Source: JAVJQS01 sp040218815 (GTDB lineage: Bacteria > Bacteroidota > Bacteroidia > Flavobacteriales_E > Vicingaceae). Taken from it: a stretch of 64,000 bases of DNA. Made by a program: the position numbers and the translations under genes. The notes under the pieces are model-generated. The model searched no databases. It had not been told where the DNA came from and was given only the letters and a program-made list of their open reading frames with translations. Positions 49,709 to 58,291 of the stretch are shown here, in pieces. The stretch's first letter is position 1. The number at the start of each line of letters is the position of its first letter. The stretch spans positions 248,001-312,000 of the forward strand of contig JAVJQS010000015.1 of the NCBI GenBank assembly GCA_040218815.1, written 5' to 3'.

Positions 49709-50845
49709 GTGTCTAAATATAAAGTAACATATATTGTTTCAAATATTAACATCGCTTTTTCTTTTGAATGGGTGGTTGACAATTTGGGAGATAAATTTGA
49801 TTTAGAATTTATTCTATTAAATTCAAATGAAGATTCTCCGCTTTTTAAATCATTAAAGAAAAGAGGTATTAAAACGAAACGCTTTTATTTTAAGGGTAAA
49901 ACTTCGTTAATTAAGGTGTTTTTCAGTTTAGTTGCTTATTTGTTTAAATCCAGGCCTGATGTAGTTCACACTCATCTTTTTGAGGCCAGTGTTGTTGGTT
50001 TATTTGCAGCTAAATTGATTGGTGTTCCGAAAAGGATCTACACAAGACATCATTCAAATTTTCATCATGATTACTATAAAAATGCGGTAAAGTTTGATAA
50101 ATGGAATAATTACATAGCTACTCATATAATAGCCATAAGTAAAAATGTTAGAGATGTTCTAACTCTTAAGGAAGGAGTAAGTCCTTCAAAAATTGTTATA
50201 ATTAATCATGGCTTTAAGTTAGAATTGTTTAAGAATGTAGCAAGTGAAAAAGTTCAAAAGCTTAAATTGAATTATGAAATCCCAGAGAATACATTTGTAG
50301 TTGGAATAATAGCCAGGTACATAAAGTTGAAAGGAATCGAATATATTATTGAAGGGTTTAAAAGCTTTAATAAGCAGTATCCCAATACACATTTAATATT
50401 GGCAAACGCAAGAGGCCCTTATAAAAGTGAGATAAAAAATAGCTTAAATGGCTTACCAAAAAACAGCTTTACAGAGATTGAATTTGAGAATAATGTCTTT
50501 GGCTTATATAAACTGTTTGATGTTTATGTACATACACCAATAGACTCAGAAATAGAGGCTTTTGGACAAACATATGTTGAAGCATTATCTTCAGGGATTC
50601 CTTCCATATTTACTTTATCAGGCATTGCAAATGAATTCATTAAAAATGACTATAACGCACTAGTGGTAGATTATAAATCTGCTCAAGAAATATCTTCAGC
50701 ATTACTAAGACTGAAGGAGGATAAACAACTAGCTGATTCTTTAAGGATTAATGGTCTCGAATCAGTTCAAAAATTTGATTTAAAGTATATGATTGAAGGC
50801 CTTAAGAACTTATATCAATTAAACCCAAAAAAGTCCCATTCATAA
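49709..50845 (+). CDS. Family 4 glycosyltransferase (GT-B fold)
   Basis: This 378-residue GT4 retaining enzyme has two Rossmann domains. The N-terminal one includes RPDVVHTHLFEASVVGLFAA (~79-98) and IYTRHHSNFHHDYYK. The C-terminal one has VGIIARYIKLKGIEYIIEGF and the E-x7-E donor motif EAFGQTYVEALSSGIPSI. The start is GTG 49709. It is the last evident glycan-biosynthesis gene, followed 26 bp later by the ATG of a large T9SS protein. The sugar donor is unknown. Confidence 0.92.
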   Translation: MSKYKVTYIVSNINIAFSFEWVVDNLGDKFDLEFILLNSNEDSPLFKSLKKRGIKTKRFYFKGKTSLIKVFFSLVAYLFKSRPDVVHTHLFEASVVGLFAAKLIGVPKRIYTRHHSNFHHDYYKNAVKFDKWNNYIATHIIAISKNVRDVLTLKEGVSPSKIVIINHGFKLELFKNVASEKVQKLKLNYEIPENTFVVGIIARYIKLKGIEYIIEGFKSFNKQYPNTHLILANARGPYKSEIKNSLNGLPKNSFTEIEFENNVFGLYKLFDVYVHTPIDSEIEAFGQTYVEALSSGIPSIFTLSGIANEFIKNDYNALVVDYKSAQEISSALLRLKEDKQLADSLRINGLESVQKFDLKYMIEGLKNLYQLNPKKSHS

Positions 50846-50860
50846 GTTATAAATCTTAAT

Positions 50861-50868
50861 TAAATTTG
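50861..50868 (+). promoter_or_regulatory. -7 box TAAATTTG touching the start of the large T9SS gene
   Basis: A perfect TAnnTTTG ends only 3 nt before the ATG at 50872. A TTG start codon in the same frame at 50866 would lie inside this box. It suggests a leaderless message separate from the glycan operon. Confidence 0.45.
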
Positions 50869-50871
50869 AAA

Positions 50872-53800
50872 ATGCTTAAAGTTTTGGGTTTTGTAGTTCT
50901 TTCATTTATAACTCAAAATATATTTAGTCAGGATTTGACCACAATTCATCCAAAGAATGGTCAAGCTGTATCTGATGAGATATACATAGAATGGAATGAA
51001 GATGAGGGTTCAGATGATTATTTGATTCAGTTTTCTACTGATTCCAACTTTACAAATTTTACTTCATTTTCATCCACTTCAACAAAGCTTAAGTTAAAAG
51101 CATCTGATCTATCAAATAGTTTCTATAATTGGAGAGTTATTTCGCGAGTTAATGGCTTAGGTCAAGATACTTCACCTGTTTCAACATTCAGTATTTTTCT
51201 CATAAAAGAGCAAGATAGTCTCAACCTATGGTTAGTTTCAGATTCATCTAATGTAATTTTAGTTAATGATTCACTAGTTACTCAATGGTTAGACAATAGC
51301 AATGATTCTAATCATACTTTGGTTCAAAATAATAGGGGGTTAAATCCCTCCATTAAAGGGGATGTTTTAAATGGCCACCCTGCAATTCGTTTTGAAAATA
51401 CATTGACCAATTTTTGCAGATTAGAGCTTACAAATGAGGTATCCTCTAAAGACTATTCTATTCATATGGTTTATAATCACTATAGAGATGACTTTAGGAG
51501 AAGAATTTTATATAATTATAGGGATTGGTGGATGGGAATAAATTCTAGGGAATTTGCATTATCGGATAGTACTTTTATGTCTGGAAAACCAAATGTTCCT
51601 AATCAATTTGTAGTGCAAAATGCATTTAGCAACCAAGACACTCTTTATAATTTTGTTAATGGAATTGAGATTGAAAAGAAGGAGTCCATTCGACGTTTAG
51701 ATACTACTTTTAGGTTAGGTCTGGATGAACCTTTTAGCGATATTTTAGAAATAATAATGATCAATAAGTCCATTTCAGAATTAGAACGCCAAAATATTGA
51801 CAACTACCTCATGGACAAATACGCCCCACCAGTCAACTTGGGAGCGGATCGCACCCTTTGTTCATTCCCTGATTCTATTCAATTGGGTATAGATTATGCC
51901 TTAGATTATTCATGGAGTACTGGAGATACAACGGATGGGATACAAGTGGATTCTGCTGGGAAATATTATGTAACCATCACTGATATGTTCGAACGTACTT
52001 CAGTGGATTCCATTTGGTTTATTTTAGATACTACTGACTTTAAAGCAGACTTTGGTTTTGTCGACTCTACCATTTGTTTGGGAGATTCTATTTTGCTAAA
52101 CGCTGGACCACAACGATTTTCTTATCAATGGAATACTGGTGATACCACCAATTTAATCACAGCAAAAAATGCTGGAAAATATAAAGTAACCTTAAAAAAC
52201 TGCCTTGGGATTTTTAGTAGTGATAGTATTCAGCTAAATTTAAATAACCCGTCATTTAATCTAGGTCCTGATACTACAGCTTGTTTTAATAAAGCATTGT
52301 TGTTGCAGCCAGACTCTAATTTTAGCTCAGTGTCCTATCAATGGTCTACCGGAGCAACTACGCCCTCAATTATAGCAGATACTGCGCTAAACTACTCCTT
52401 AGAAGTGGTTGATGCTTTCGGCTGTTCTTTCATTGATTCAATTTTCGTGACCATTGATTCTGGCCTCTTCAATATAAGTTTGGGACCTGATACATCCCTC
52501 TGCCAAGGCAACTCCATAGGTTTGGTCCAACAAAACCCCAATATAACTTCATATTTGTGGTCAACAGGAAATACAAACCCTACCCAAACAATTGATTCGG
52601 CTGGGCTTTATACCGTAGAATTTAGCGACGGAAACTGCATTGCATCTGATTCTACACAAATTAGCATTCAAGGACAAGCACCATTTGCCAATTACAGCGC
52701 ATCTAATTTTTGCTTTCAAGATGCGGTTCAATTCAATGATTCTTCCACTGTTCAAACTGGTGATACTATAGTTTCTTGGTTGTGGGACTTTCAAGACGGT
52801 CAAACTGCATCAATTGCTAATCCAAGTCATATTTTTGGGCAAGTGGATTCGTTTAGGGTAGAACTTACAGTTACAACCGATAAAAATTGCACGGATACTA
52901 CATCACAACTAATTGCCATAGCACCCAAGCCTATTGCAAATTTTGGTATTGATAATGTTGTTGCCTGCTCAAAAGAGTCCATCCAATTCACAGACAGCAG
53001 TTCCATTCAATTTGGTAGTATCAATAATTATTTTTGGAAGTTTAATGATGCCCAAAATCCAGGAGACACTTCACTAGAGGTTGAGCCCTCATATACTTTT
53101 GATACATTAGGAACTTACAATATAAGCTTAGCAGTGCAATCAAATAAAGGGTGTAGCGATACCGTTTCAAAATTGCAAACCATTAATCCAACTCCAGCTG
53201 TAGGATTTAATTATGATGGTTCCTGCTTAAATGACTCCACCTATTTTACCAATAAAACCATCCTTCCTGAAGGCATTATTACCGATTATTTATGGGCAAC
53301 AAATGGACAAGTAAGTTTGAAAGAAAATCCAGTTTTTAAGTATTTAAGTACTGGTGATCAAACAGTTATACTAAGGATTCAAACTAGTGCAGGATGTCAA
53401 AATACTTTAAGAGACACCATTGAAATATTTGAAAACCCTAATGCTAACTTTTCTACCAGTTTAGCCTGCTTGGGTGATACTTTCCAGGTGATTGACCAAT
53501 CAACTTCTGTAGACCCCATTGTAAGCTATAATTATCATTTTAACAATCAATCTTCAACTTCAAAAAATCCAACTTTTATTGCAACACAATTGGGGAGTTT
53601 TAATGCTCAATTGAAGGTTACTTCGGCCAATTCATGTGAAGACTCTATTTCAAAAATAGTTGAAGTGAATGAAGTTCCAGAAGCTGCTTTTAGCATTTTA
53701 AATAATAACACAGGAATTCCTTTTCCAATAGCGCTAAATAATAATTCCCTAAGAGCGTCAAGCTATCAATGGGATTTTGGAAATGGTGATTCTGCAGCTG

Positions 53801-54495
53801 TTGAAATACCAATTTATACTTACCAAGATACAGGATCTTATGATTTAAAGTTAGTTGCTTATAGCAATGCTGGTTGCAAAGATAGTTTGACTAAAAAAGT
53901 GGTAGCAATACAAAGTTTTCTAGATGCCTTATTGGAAAGAATTATTTTAGAAGAAAACTCCAATGGGGAGCTTGGCATTGCTGCTCAAATTTTAAATATT
54001 GGGAATAACTCCATCAATTCTTTAAAATTATCAGTTGATTTAAATAATCGATATCAAAGTATAGAGAGTTTTGATGAGACTATTTTTAGAGGCGGTTCAA
54101 CTATCCTAACATTTTCTAATCAATTTTTGGTGGATGAAGGACAAAAGCTAGATTTTGCATGCGTTAAAATAGAAGAAGTTAATGGCATTATAGATGATGT
54201 GATCGTCAACAACAGTGCCTGTGAAAAAGGATTTAATAATGAGTTGGTATTGAGTGCTTATCCAAATCCCACATCAGAAACACTCATATTAGAGTATGTT
54301 CTGCCTCAGCAAGGAGAGTTGAAGATTAATGTATATGACCAGCTCGGTAGGAGGGTATTAGATGAAATTTTAACCAAAGCTGATGAAGGCTTTTATCAGA
54401 GCAGACTGAATGTAATTAATTTGCGACCAGGGATTTATTATTACAACTTTTCATTAAATGGAGAAGAAATCAATGGAGCATTCTTGAAAAGATAG
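50872..54495 (+). CDS. Large T9SS-exported multidomain protein with PKD repeats
   Basis: This is 1207 residues long. The signal peptide ends near FSQD (residue ~20). An fn3-like domain follows (~25-100), then a LamG/jelly-roll-type domain (~120-320). Next come four Ig-like Cys-containing units, each ending in a WSTG or WNTG-type motif (~322-600), and five PKD-like repeats (~605-1010) with YxWDFGNGD-type motifs (for example SYQWDFGNGDSAAVE). The last ~80 residues (SAYPNPTSETLI, YDQLGRRVLDE, PGIYYYNFSLNGE) are a type A T9SS sorting domain. ATG 50872 is preferred over TTG 50866. It is likely a surface adhesin or cell-wall-associated protein. Base composition seems to shift from about 28-37% G+C to about 43-45% near 51.78 kb. 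Confidence 0.85.
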   Translation: MLKVLGFVVLSFITQNIFSQDLTTIHPKNGQAVSDEIYIEWNEDEGSDDYLIQFSTDSNFTNFTSFSSTSTKLKLKASDLSNSFYNWRVISRVNGLGQDTSPVSTFSIFLIKEQDSLNLWLVSDSSNVILVNDSLVTQWLDNSNDSNHTLVQNNRGLNPSIKGDVLNGHPAIRFENTLTNFCRLELTNEVSSKDYSIHMVYNHYRDDFRRRILYNYRDWWMGINSREFALSDSTFMSGKPNVPNQFVVQNAFSNQDTLYNFVNGIEIEKKESIRRLDTTFRLGLDEPFSDILEIIMINKSISELERQNIDNYLMDKYAPPVNLGADRTLCSFPDSIQLGIDYALDYSWSTGDTTDGIQVDSAGKYYVTITDMFERTSVDSIWFILDTTDFKADFGFVDSTICLGDSILLNAGPQRFSYQWNTGDTTNLITAKNAGKYKVTLKNCLGIFSSDSIQLNLNNPSFNLGPDTTACFNKALLLQPDSNFSSVSYQWSTGATTPSIIADTALNYSLEVVDAFGCSFIDSIFVTIDSGLFNISLGPDTSLCQGNSIGLVQQNPNITSYLWSTGNTNPTQTIDSAGLYTVEFSDGNCIASDSTQISIQGQAPFANYSASNFCFQDAVQFNDSSTVQTGDTIVSWLWDFQDGQTASIANPSHIFGQVDSFRVELTVTTDKNCTDTTSQLIAIAPKPIANFGIDNVVACSKESIQFTDSSSIQFGSINNYFWKFNDAQNPGDTSLEVEPSYTFDTLGTYNISLAVQSNKGCSDTVSKLQTINPTPAVGFNYDGSCLNDSTYFTNKTILPEGIITDYLWATNGQVSLKENPVFKYLSTGDQTVILRIQTSAGCQNTLRDTIEIFENPNANFSTSLACLGDTFQVIDQSTSVDPIVSYNYHFNNQSSTSKNPTFIATQLGSFNAQLKVTSANSCEDSISKIVEVNEVPEAAFSILNNNTGIPFPIALNNNSLRASSYQWDFGNGDSAAVEIPIYTYQDTGSYDLKLVAYSNAGCKDSLTKKVVAIQSFLDALLERIILEENSNGELGIAAQILNIGNNSINSLKLSVDLNNRYQSIESFDETIFRGGSTILTFSNQFLVDEGQKLDFACVKIEEVNGIIDDVIVNNSACEKGFNNELVLSAYPNPTSETLILEYVLPQQGELKINVYDQLGRRVLDEILTKADEGFYQSRLNVINLRPGIYYYNFSLNGEEINGAFLKR

Positions 54496-54501
54496 GTCAA
54501 C

Positions 54502-55086
54502 ATGAAAATTATTTTTGCAACTCAGAATCCGAATAAAGTTAAGGAGCTACAAGCACAGTTGCCTCAAACTATTAAGGTTCAAAGTTTGTTAGATTTAAAC
54601 TATACCAACGAACTCGAAGAAACTCAAGAAACACTGCAAGGCAACGCCTTACAAAAAGCTCGTTTTGTTTACGATAAATTTCAAACAAATTGTTTTGCAG
54701 ATGATACTGGCTTGGAAGTTGAAGCATTAAATGGAGAACCTGGAGTATATTCAGCGCGCTATGCTGGGGAATCAAAGTCCTTTAATGCCAACATGGATAA
54801 ATTATTAACTGAATTGGGTGATAATACCAATAGAACAGCTCAATTTAGAACTGTAATTGCATTAATTTTTAATGGTGAAGAATACCTTTTTGAAGGAGTA
54901 TGTAAAGGGATAATAACTACAATTAAGAAGGGTGAGAAAGGCTTTGGTTATGATCCTATTTTTCAACCAAGTGGCTATGATAAAACATTTGCTGAAATGG
55001 AACTTAGCGAAAAAGCTAAAATTAGTCATCGAGGTATTGCATTTAATCAACTCATACAATTTTTGAATGAGCAGATGAATCCTTAA
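54502..55086 (+). CDS. rdgB: RdgB/HAM1 non-canonical purine NTP pyrophosphatase
   Basis: This 194-residue protein hydrolyses dITP, ITP and XTP to monophosphates, keeping inosine out of nucleic acids. It has the substrate-binding FATQNPNKVKELQ at ~4-16, FADDTGLEVEALNGEPGVYSARYAG (~66-90) with the catalytic Asp, and the C-terminal GEKGFGYDPIFQP and KAKISHRGIAF segments. Length is normal. It begins 6 bp after the T9SS protein stop and is followed by a cyclophilin gene at 26 bp. Confidence 0.95.
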   Translation: MKIIFATQNPNKVKELQAQLPQTIKVQSLLDLNYTNELEETQETLQGNALQKARFVYDKFQTNCFADDTGLEVEALNGEPGVYSARYAGESKSFNANMDKLLTELGDNTNRTAQFRTVIALIFNGEEYLFEGVCKGIITTIKKGEKGFGYDPIFQPSGYDKTFAEMELSEKAKISHRGIAFNQLIQFLNEQMNP

Positions 55087-55112
55087 TTTCGTACCCCTAA
55101 ATAAATCAGAAC

Positions 55113-55547
55113 ATGAAAGCAAAAATAGCAACTGAAAAAGGCGACATGACGGTTGACTTTTATGAAAAAGATGCCCCCAAAACGGTGGCTAACTTTGTAA
55201 AACTTTCAAAAGAAGGTTTTTATGACGGATTAACTTTTCACCGTGTAATTCCTGATTTTGTAATTCAAGGTGGCTGTCCTGATGGCACTGGCGCTGGAGG
55301 TCCAGGTTATTCAATCGACTGTGAGTTAGATGGAGAAAATCAGTACCATGACAAAGGGGTGCTTTCAATGGCACATGCAGGAAGAAATACTGGTGGATCT
55401 CAATTTTTTATTTGCCACAGCAGAAACAATACTGCCCATTTAGATCGAAATCATACTTGCTTTGGTAAAGTGGTTGATGGTTTGGATATTATTGATCAGA
55501 TTCAAGCAGGAAATAAAATAAATAAAATAGAAATTTTAGAAGACTAA
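55113..55547 (+). CDS. Cyclophilin-type peptidyl-prolyl cis-trans isomerase
   Basis: This 144-residue minimal cyclophilin has no signal peptide, so it is cytosolic. Signature residues are FYDGLTFHRVIPDFVIQGG (~37-55) with catalytic Arg, GVLSMAHAGRNTGGSQFFI (~86-104), LDRNHTCFGKVVDG (~110-123) and IDQIQAG. It catalyses proline isomerisation during folding. It lies 26 bp after rdgB and 5 bp before the DUF3127 gene, so it is probably cotranscribed with both. Confidence 0.95.
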   Translation: MKAKIATEKGDMTVDFYEKDAPKTVANFVKLSKEGFYDGLTFHRVIPDFVIQGGCPDGTGAGGPGYSIDCELDGENQYHDKGVLSMAHAGRNTGGSQFFICHSRNNTAHLDRNHTCFGKVVDGLDIIDQIQAGNKINKIEILED

Positions 55548-55552
55548 GAACA

Positions 55553-55945
55553 ATGAGCAATTTATCAGTAAAAGGAACAATCAAGCAGATTCTTAAAGTA
55601 GAAAGCGGCACCAGTAAAGCTGGAAAAGAATGGAAAAAACAAGGGTTCGTGGTCGACACTGGAGCCCAATACAACCCTGAGGTTTGCTTTAGTTTGTTTG
55701 GTGAAGATAAAATTGCTGCCCTAACTAATTTTAATCAAGGTGATGAAGTTGAAGTCTTCTTCAACATTTCTTCAAGAGAATTTAATGGGAAGTATTACCA
55801 CAATATTGATGCTTGGAAAATTGATAGTCTTGGCGCCTCTCAAGGAAATGGGAATACACCTCCACCACCATCTGAAGAGCCACAAGCATCGCTTAACACT
55901 GCTGACTTAAGTGCAGATGACGATGATGACGACTTACCATTTTAA
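55553..55945 (+). CDS. DUF3127 OB-fold protein with SSB-like acidic C-terminus
   Basis: This 130-residue protein is a single predicted OB-fold domain (~1-95: KGTIKQILKVESGTSKAGKEWKKQ, FVVDTGAQYNPEVCFSLF, NISSREFNGKYYHNIDAWKI), characteristic of DUF3127 in Bacteroidota. It has a linker rich in Pro/Ser, then ends with six Asp residues followed by LPF. That tail closely resembles the SSB-Ct tip (DDDIPF) that recruits RecG, PriA, RecO and other repair proteins. I infer nucleic-acid binding with SSB-like partner recruitment, but no activity has been shown here. It is coupled to the cyclophilin gene (5 bp). Confidence 0.82.
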   Translation: MSNLSVKGTIKQILKVESGTSKAGKEWKKQGFVVDTGAQYNPEVCFSLFGEDKIAALTNFNQGDEVEVFFNISSREFNGKYYHNIDAWKIDSLGASQGNGNTPPPPSEEPQASLNTADLSADDDDDDLPF

Positions 55946-55951
55946 GCATAC

Positions 55952-56971
55952 TTGGATTCTTTAACCCAGATAATACTTGGCGGTGCCGTTGGTGAAGCAG
56001 TATTAGGGAAAAAAGTTGGTAATAAAGCTGTTCTTTGGGGCGCAGTTGGGGGAACTATTCCTGATTTGGACACCATTCCTGGCCAGTTTCTCGATACAGT
56101 ATCTCGTTTAGAAATTCACAGAGGATTTTCACATTCTATAGTTTTTGCCTTATTAATGGCGCCCCTTTTGGGTTTTCTAATTCATAAGCTATACCGTAAA
56201 AAGAAGGAAGCAAATTGGTGGGGCTGGACTCAACTATTTTTTTGGGCCATTTTTACTCATCCTCTATTGGATATTTTCACGACTTGGGGCACTCAATTAT
56301 TCTGGCCGCTCGATTGGCGAATCGCTATTCAGTCTGTTTTTGTAATTGACCCGATTTATACCATTCCCTTTTTGATTTGCTTGATAAGCGTATTGTTTTT
56401 CAAAAGAAAAAGCAATAGACGGAGGAAAATAAATCGTTTAGGTCTGTGGATTAGTAGCTGTTATTTATTACTCACTGTAGTTTTAAAACTCTATGCAGAT
56501 AATGTCTTCGAATCTCAACTGCAAAAGCAACAGGTGGAATACCTAAGATTTGATAGTCGACCAACTCCCTTCAATACAATTTTGTGGACGAGTAATATCG
56601 AGCTCAAAAATGATTTTGCAATTACCTATTATTCCTTTTTTGATAAGCAAAAGAACTTGGATTTGAGTTATTTCCCTAAAAACGAAGCCTTATTAAACCC
56701 TTATAGAAATAATCCTAAGGTAGAGCGCTTAATTGAATTGACTAAAGGCTTTTATACTATAGAGAAAACAAACGATGGAATCGCTATGAATGACTTAAGA
56801 TTTGGTTTAACTGAAGGATTTGATCAAGGAAAAGGGAACTTTGTATTTACTTACCTCATTGAAGATTCTAAGGACGGAATTGTAATAAGGCAGAAAGAGC
56901 AATCCTTTGAAGGAATGGATAGAGTGATGAATAAACTTGGAAAAAGGATTTTAGGACTTAGGTCTTTTTAA
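55952..56971 (+). CDS. YdjM-type membrane-bound metal-dependent hydrolase
   Basis: This 339-residue inner-membrane protein has an N-terminal metal-binding segment: LTQIILGGAVGEAVLG, GTIPDLDTIP, and IHRGFSHSIVF (~54-64). A second metal motif is FTHPLLDIFTTWGTQLFWP-like (~110-128). Several membrane helices follow, then a soluble C-terminal region of ~170 residues. The start is TTG 55952, because homologues begin at MDSLTQI and no ATG is available. It converges on the TPR gene with a 14-bp overlap. The substrate is unknown; the family is LexA-regulated in Escherichia coli but no site is visible here. Confidence 0.85.
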   Translation: MDSLTQIILGGAVGEAVLGKKVGNKAVLWGAVGGTIPDLDTIPGQFLDTVSRLEIHRGFSHSIVFALLMAPLLGFLIHKLYRKKKEANWWGWTQLFFWAIFTHPLLDIFTTWGTQLFWPLDWRIAIQSVFVIDPIYTIPFLICLISVLFFKRKSNRRRKINRLGLWISSCYLLLTVVLKLYADNVFESQLQKQQVEYLRFDSRPTPFNTILWTSNIELKNDFAITYYSFFDKQKNLDLSYFPKNEALLNPYRNNPKVERLIELTKGFYTIEKTNDGIAMNDLRFGLTEGFDQGKGNFVFTYLIEDSKDGIVIRQKEQSFEGMDRVMNKLGKRILGLRSF

Positions 56972-57554
56972 AACCTGAACTAATAAATTTTATAAATGAT
57001 TTTCTACCTTCCTTAGACGCAATCTGTTTTAACTCGCTCCATAAGCTTTTATTCAAATTTTCAGCATCAATTTCTTTTTGAATATTTCTAGCTTCAAATT
57101 GCTCGCCATCCAGACCCTGATCTGATCGACCATCAATCATCTCTTTCATGATGTTGTCAGCTCGATCAAACCGGTTCTTTGAACTTGAGTTATAACCCAG
57201 CTGTTCCTCTAACATGCCTAAATTATTCTGAGCAACAGCATCTTCAGGATCTAATTCTATTGCCATCTTGTAATCATCAATGGCTTCATTTGTCATTTTG
57301 TAATGCCCTCTAATATAGGCTCTACTTGAATATCGATAGCTTTTTTTTGGCTGCAACTCTACTGCTTTGTCCATGTCAAAAAGAGCAGAAGTTTTGTTTT
57401 TTAAATGAAAATAAACCACTCCTCTTTCACTCCAATAGTCTGCTTCCATTGGAAACTCCTTGATTAATTGGTTGAAAACCTTCAATGCTTGATCATAATT
57501 CTCTGCTTTAAGCAATTGAATTCCTTTTTGATAACGTTCCTCCTTCGTGTCCAT
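56958..57554 (-). CDS. TPR-repeat protein
   Basis: This 198-residue soluble protein carries three or more tetratricopeptide repeats (residues ~5-120), for example AENYDQALKVFNQLIKEFP, RGVVYFHLKNKTSALFDMD and AIDDYKMAIELDPEDAVAQNN. The C-terminal ~75 residues are charged and helical without a known domain. It probably mediates protein contacts in the cytosol. It is convergent with the YdjM-type gene and divergent from the NAD-binding protein (59-bp gap). The partner is unknown. Confidence 0.85.
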   Translation of the reverse strand: MDTKEERYQKGIQLLKAENYDQALKVFNQLIKEFPMEADYWSERGVVYFHLKNKTSALFDMDKAVELQPKKSYRYSSRAYIRGHYKMTNEAIDDYKMAIELDPEDAVAQNNLGMLEEQLGYNSSSKNRFDRADNIMKEMIDGRSDQGLDGEQFEARNIQKEIDAENLNKSLWSELKQIASKEGRKSFIKFISSGFKKT

Positions 57555-57613
57555 AACTTTTAAACTCCTAGCTTATGACTTTGTTTTTTAAATGACGAAA
57601 TTAGTAGCAGATT

Positions 57614-58291
57614 ATGGAACATAAAAAAGTTTCGACAGTTTTTGGTGCAAGTGGGCTGGTTGGCACTCATTTAGTAGAATTAATGAGTAGAGATCCAAAG
57701 CACAAAACCATACTAGTTGCAAATAGAAGTCACATTGCTTACTCTTCTCCAAAAGTAAAAGAAATAATAGTTGACTTTGATGATTTAGATCAATACACTG
57801 AGTTATTTCAGGTAGACGAAGTGTTTGTTTGCATAGGTACCACTATAAAAAAAGCAGGTTCAAAAGAAAAGTTTAAGCAAATCGACCTGGAGCTGCCCAA
57901 GAAAATTGCTCAGCAAGCTAATGAACATAAGGTTAATTTCTTTTGTTTGATTTCTTCTTTAGGTGCCGATGCTGATTCTTCAAACTTCTATTCAAAAACT
58001 AAAGGTCAAGCCGAGGATGCTGTTTCAAATCTAGATTTTAAGCATTTGTATATAGTACAGCCTTCTTTATTACTGGGTAGCAGAAATGAAAGCAGGACAG
58101 GGGAGGCAATAGCGCAGTGGGTGATGAAAGGACTAGACTTTTTATTTATCGGACCCTTGAAAAAGTACAAAGCCATTAAAGCTGAAAATGTTGCTTCAGC
58201 TATGTTATTTATAGCAGATCAACTGCCCAATAAACAGGTAATTCCATCAGCTGAATTACAACAATTTTCAACCAATTATTTTCAACAATAA
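57614..58291 (+). CDS. NAD(P)-binding oxidoreductase, atypical SDR (HTATIP2-like)
   Basis: This 225-residue Rossmann protein has the NAD(P)-binding TVFGASGLVGTHLVELM (~8-24), the VFVCIGTTIKKAGSKEKF segment (~71-88), FFCLISSLGADADSSNFYSKTKGQAE (~112-137; Ser and YxxxK equivalents) and IVQPSLLLGSR. This matches the atypical SDR group containing HTATIP2 and YwnB-like proteins. The substrate is unknown. It overlaps the NDH-2 start by one base, so the two genes are translationally coupled, which hints at shared redox physiology. Confidence 0.87.
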   Translation: MEHKKVSTVFGASGLVGTHLVELMSRDPKHKTILVANRSHIAYSSPKVKEIIVDFDDLDQYTELFQVDEVFVCIGTTIKKAGSKEKFKQIDLELPKKIAQQANEHKVNFFCLISSLGADADSSNFYSKTKGQAEDAVSNLDFKHLYIVQPSLLLGSRNESRTGEAIAQWVMKGLDFLFIGPLKKYKAIKAENVASAMLFIADQLPNKQVIPSAELQQFSTNYFQQ

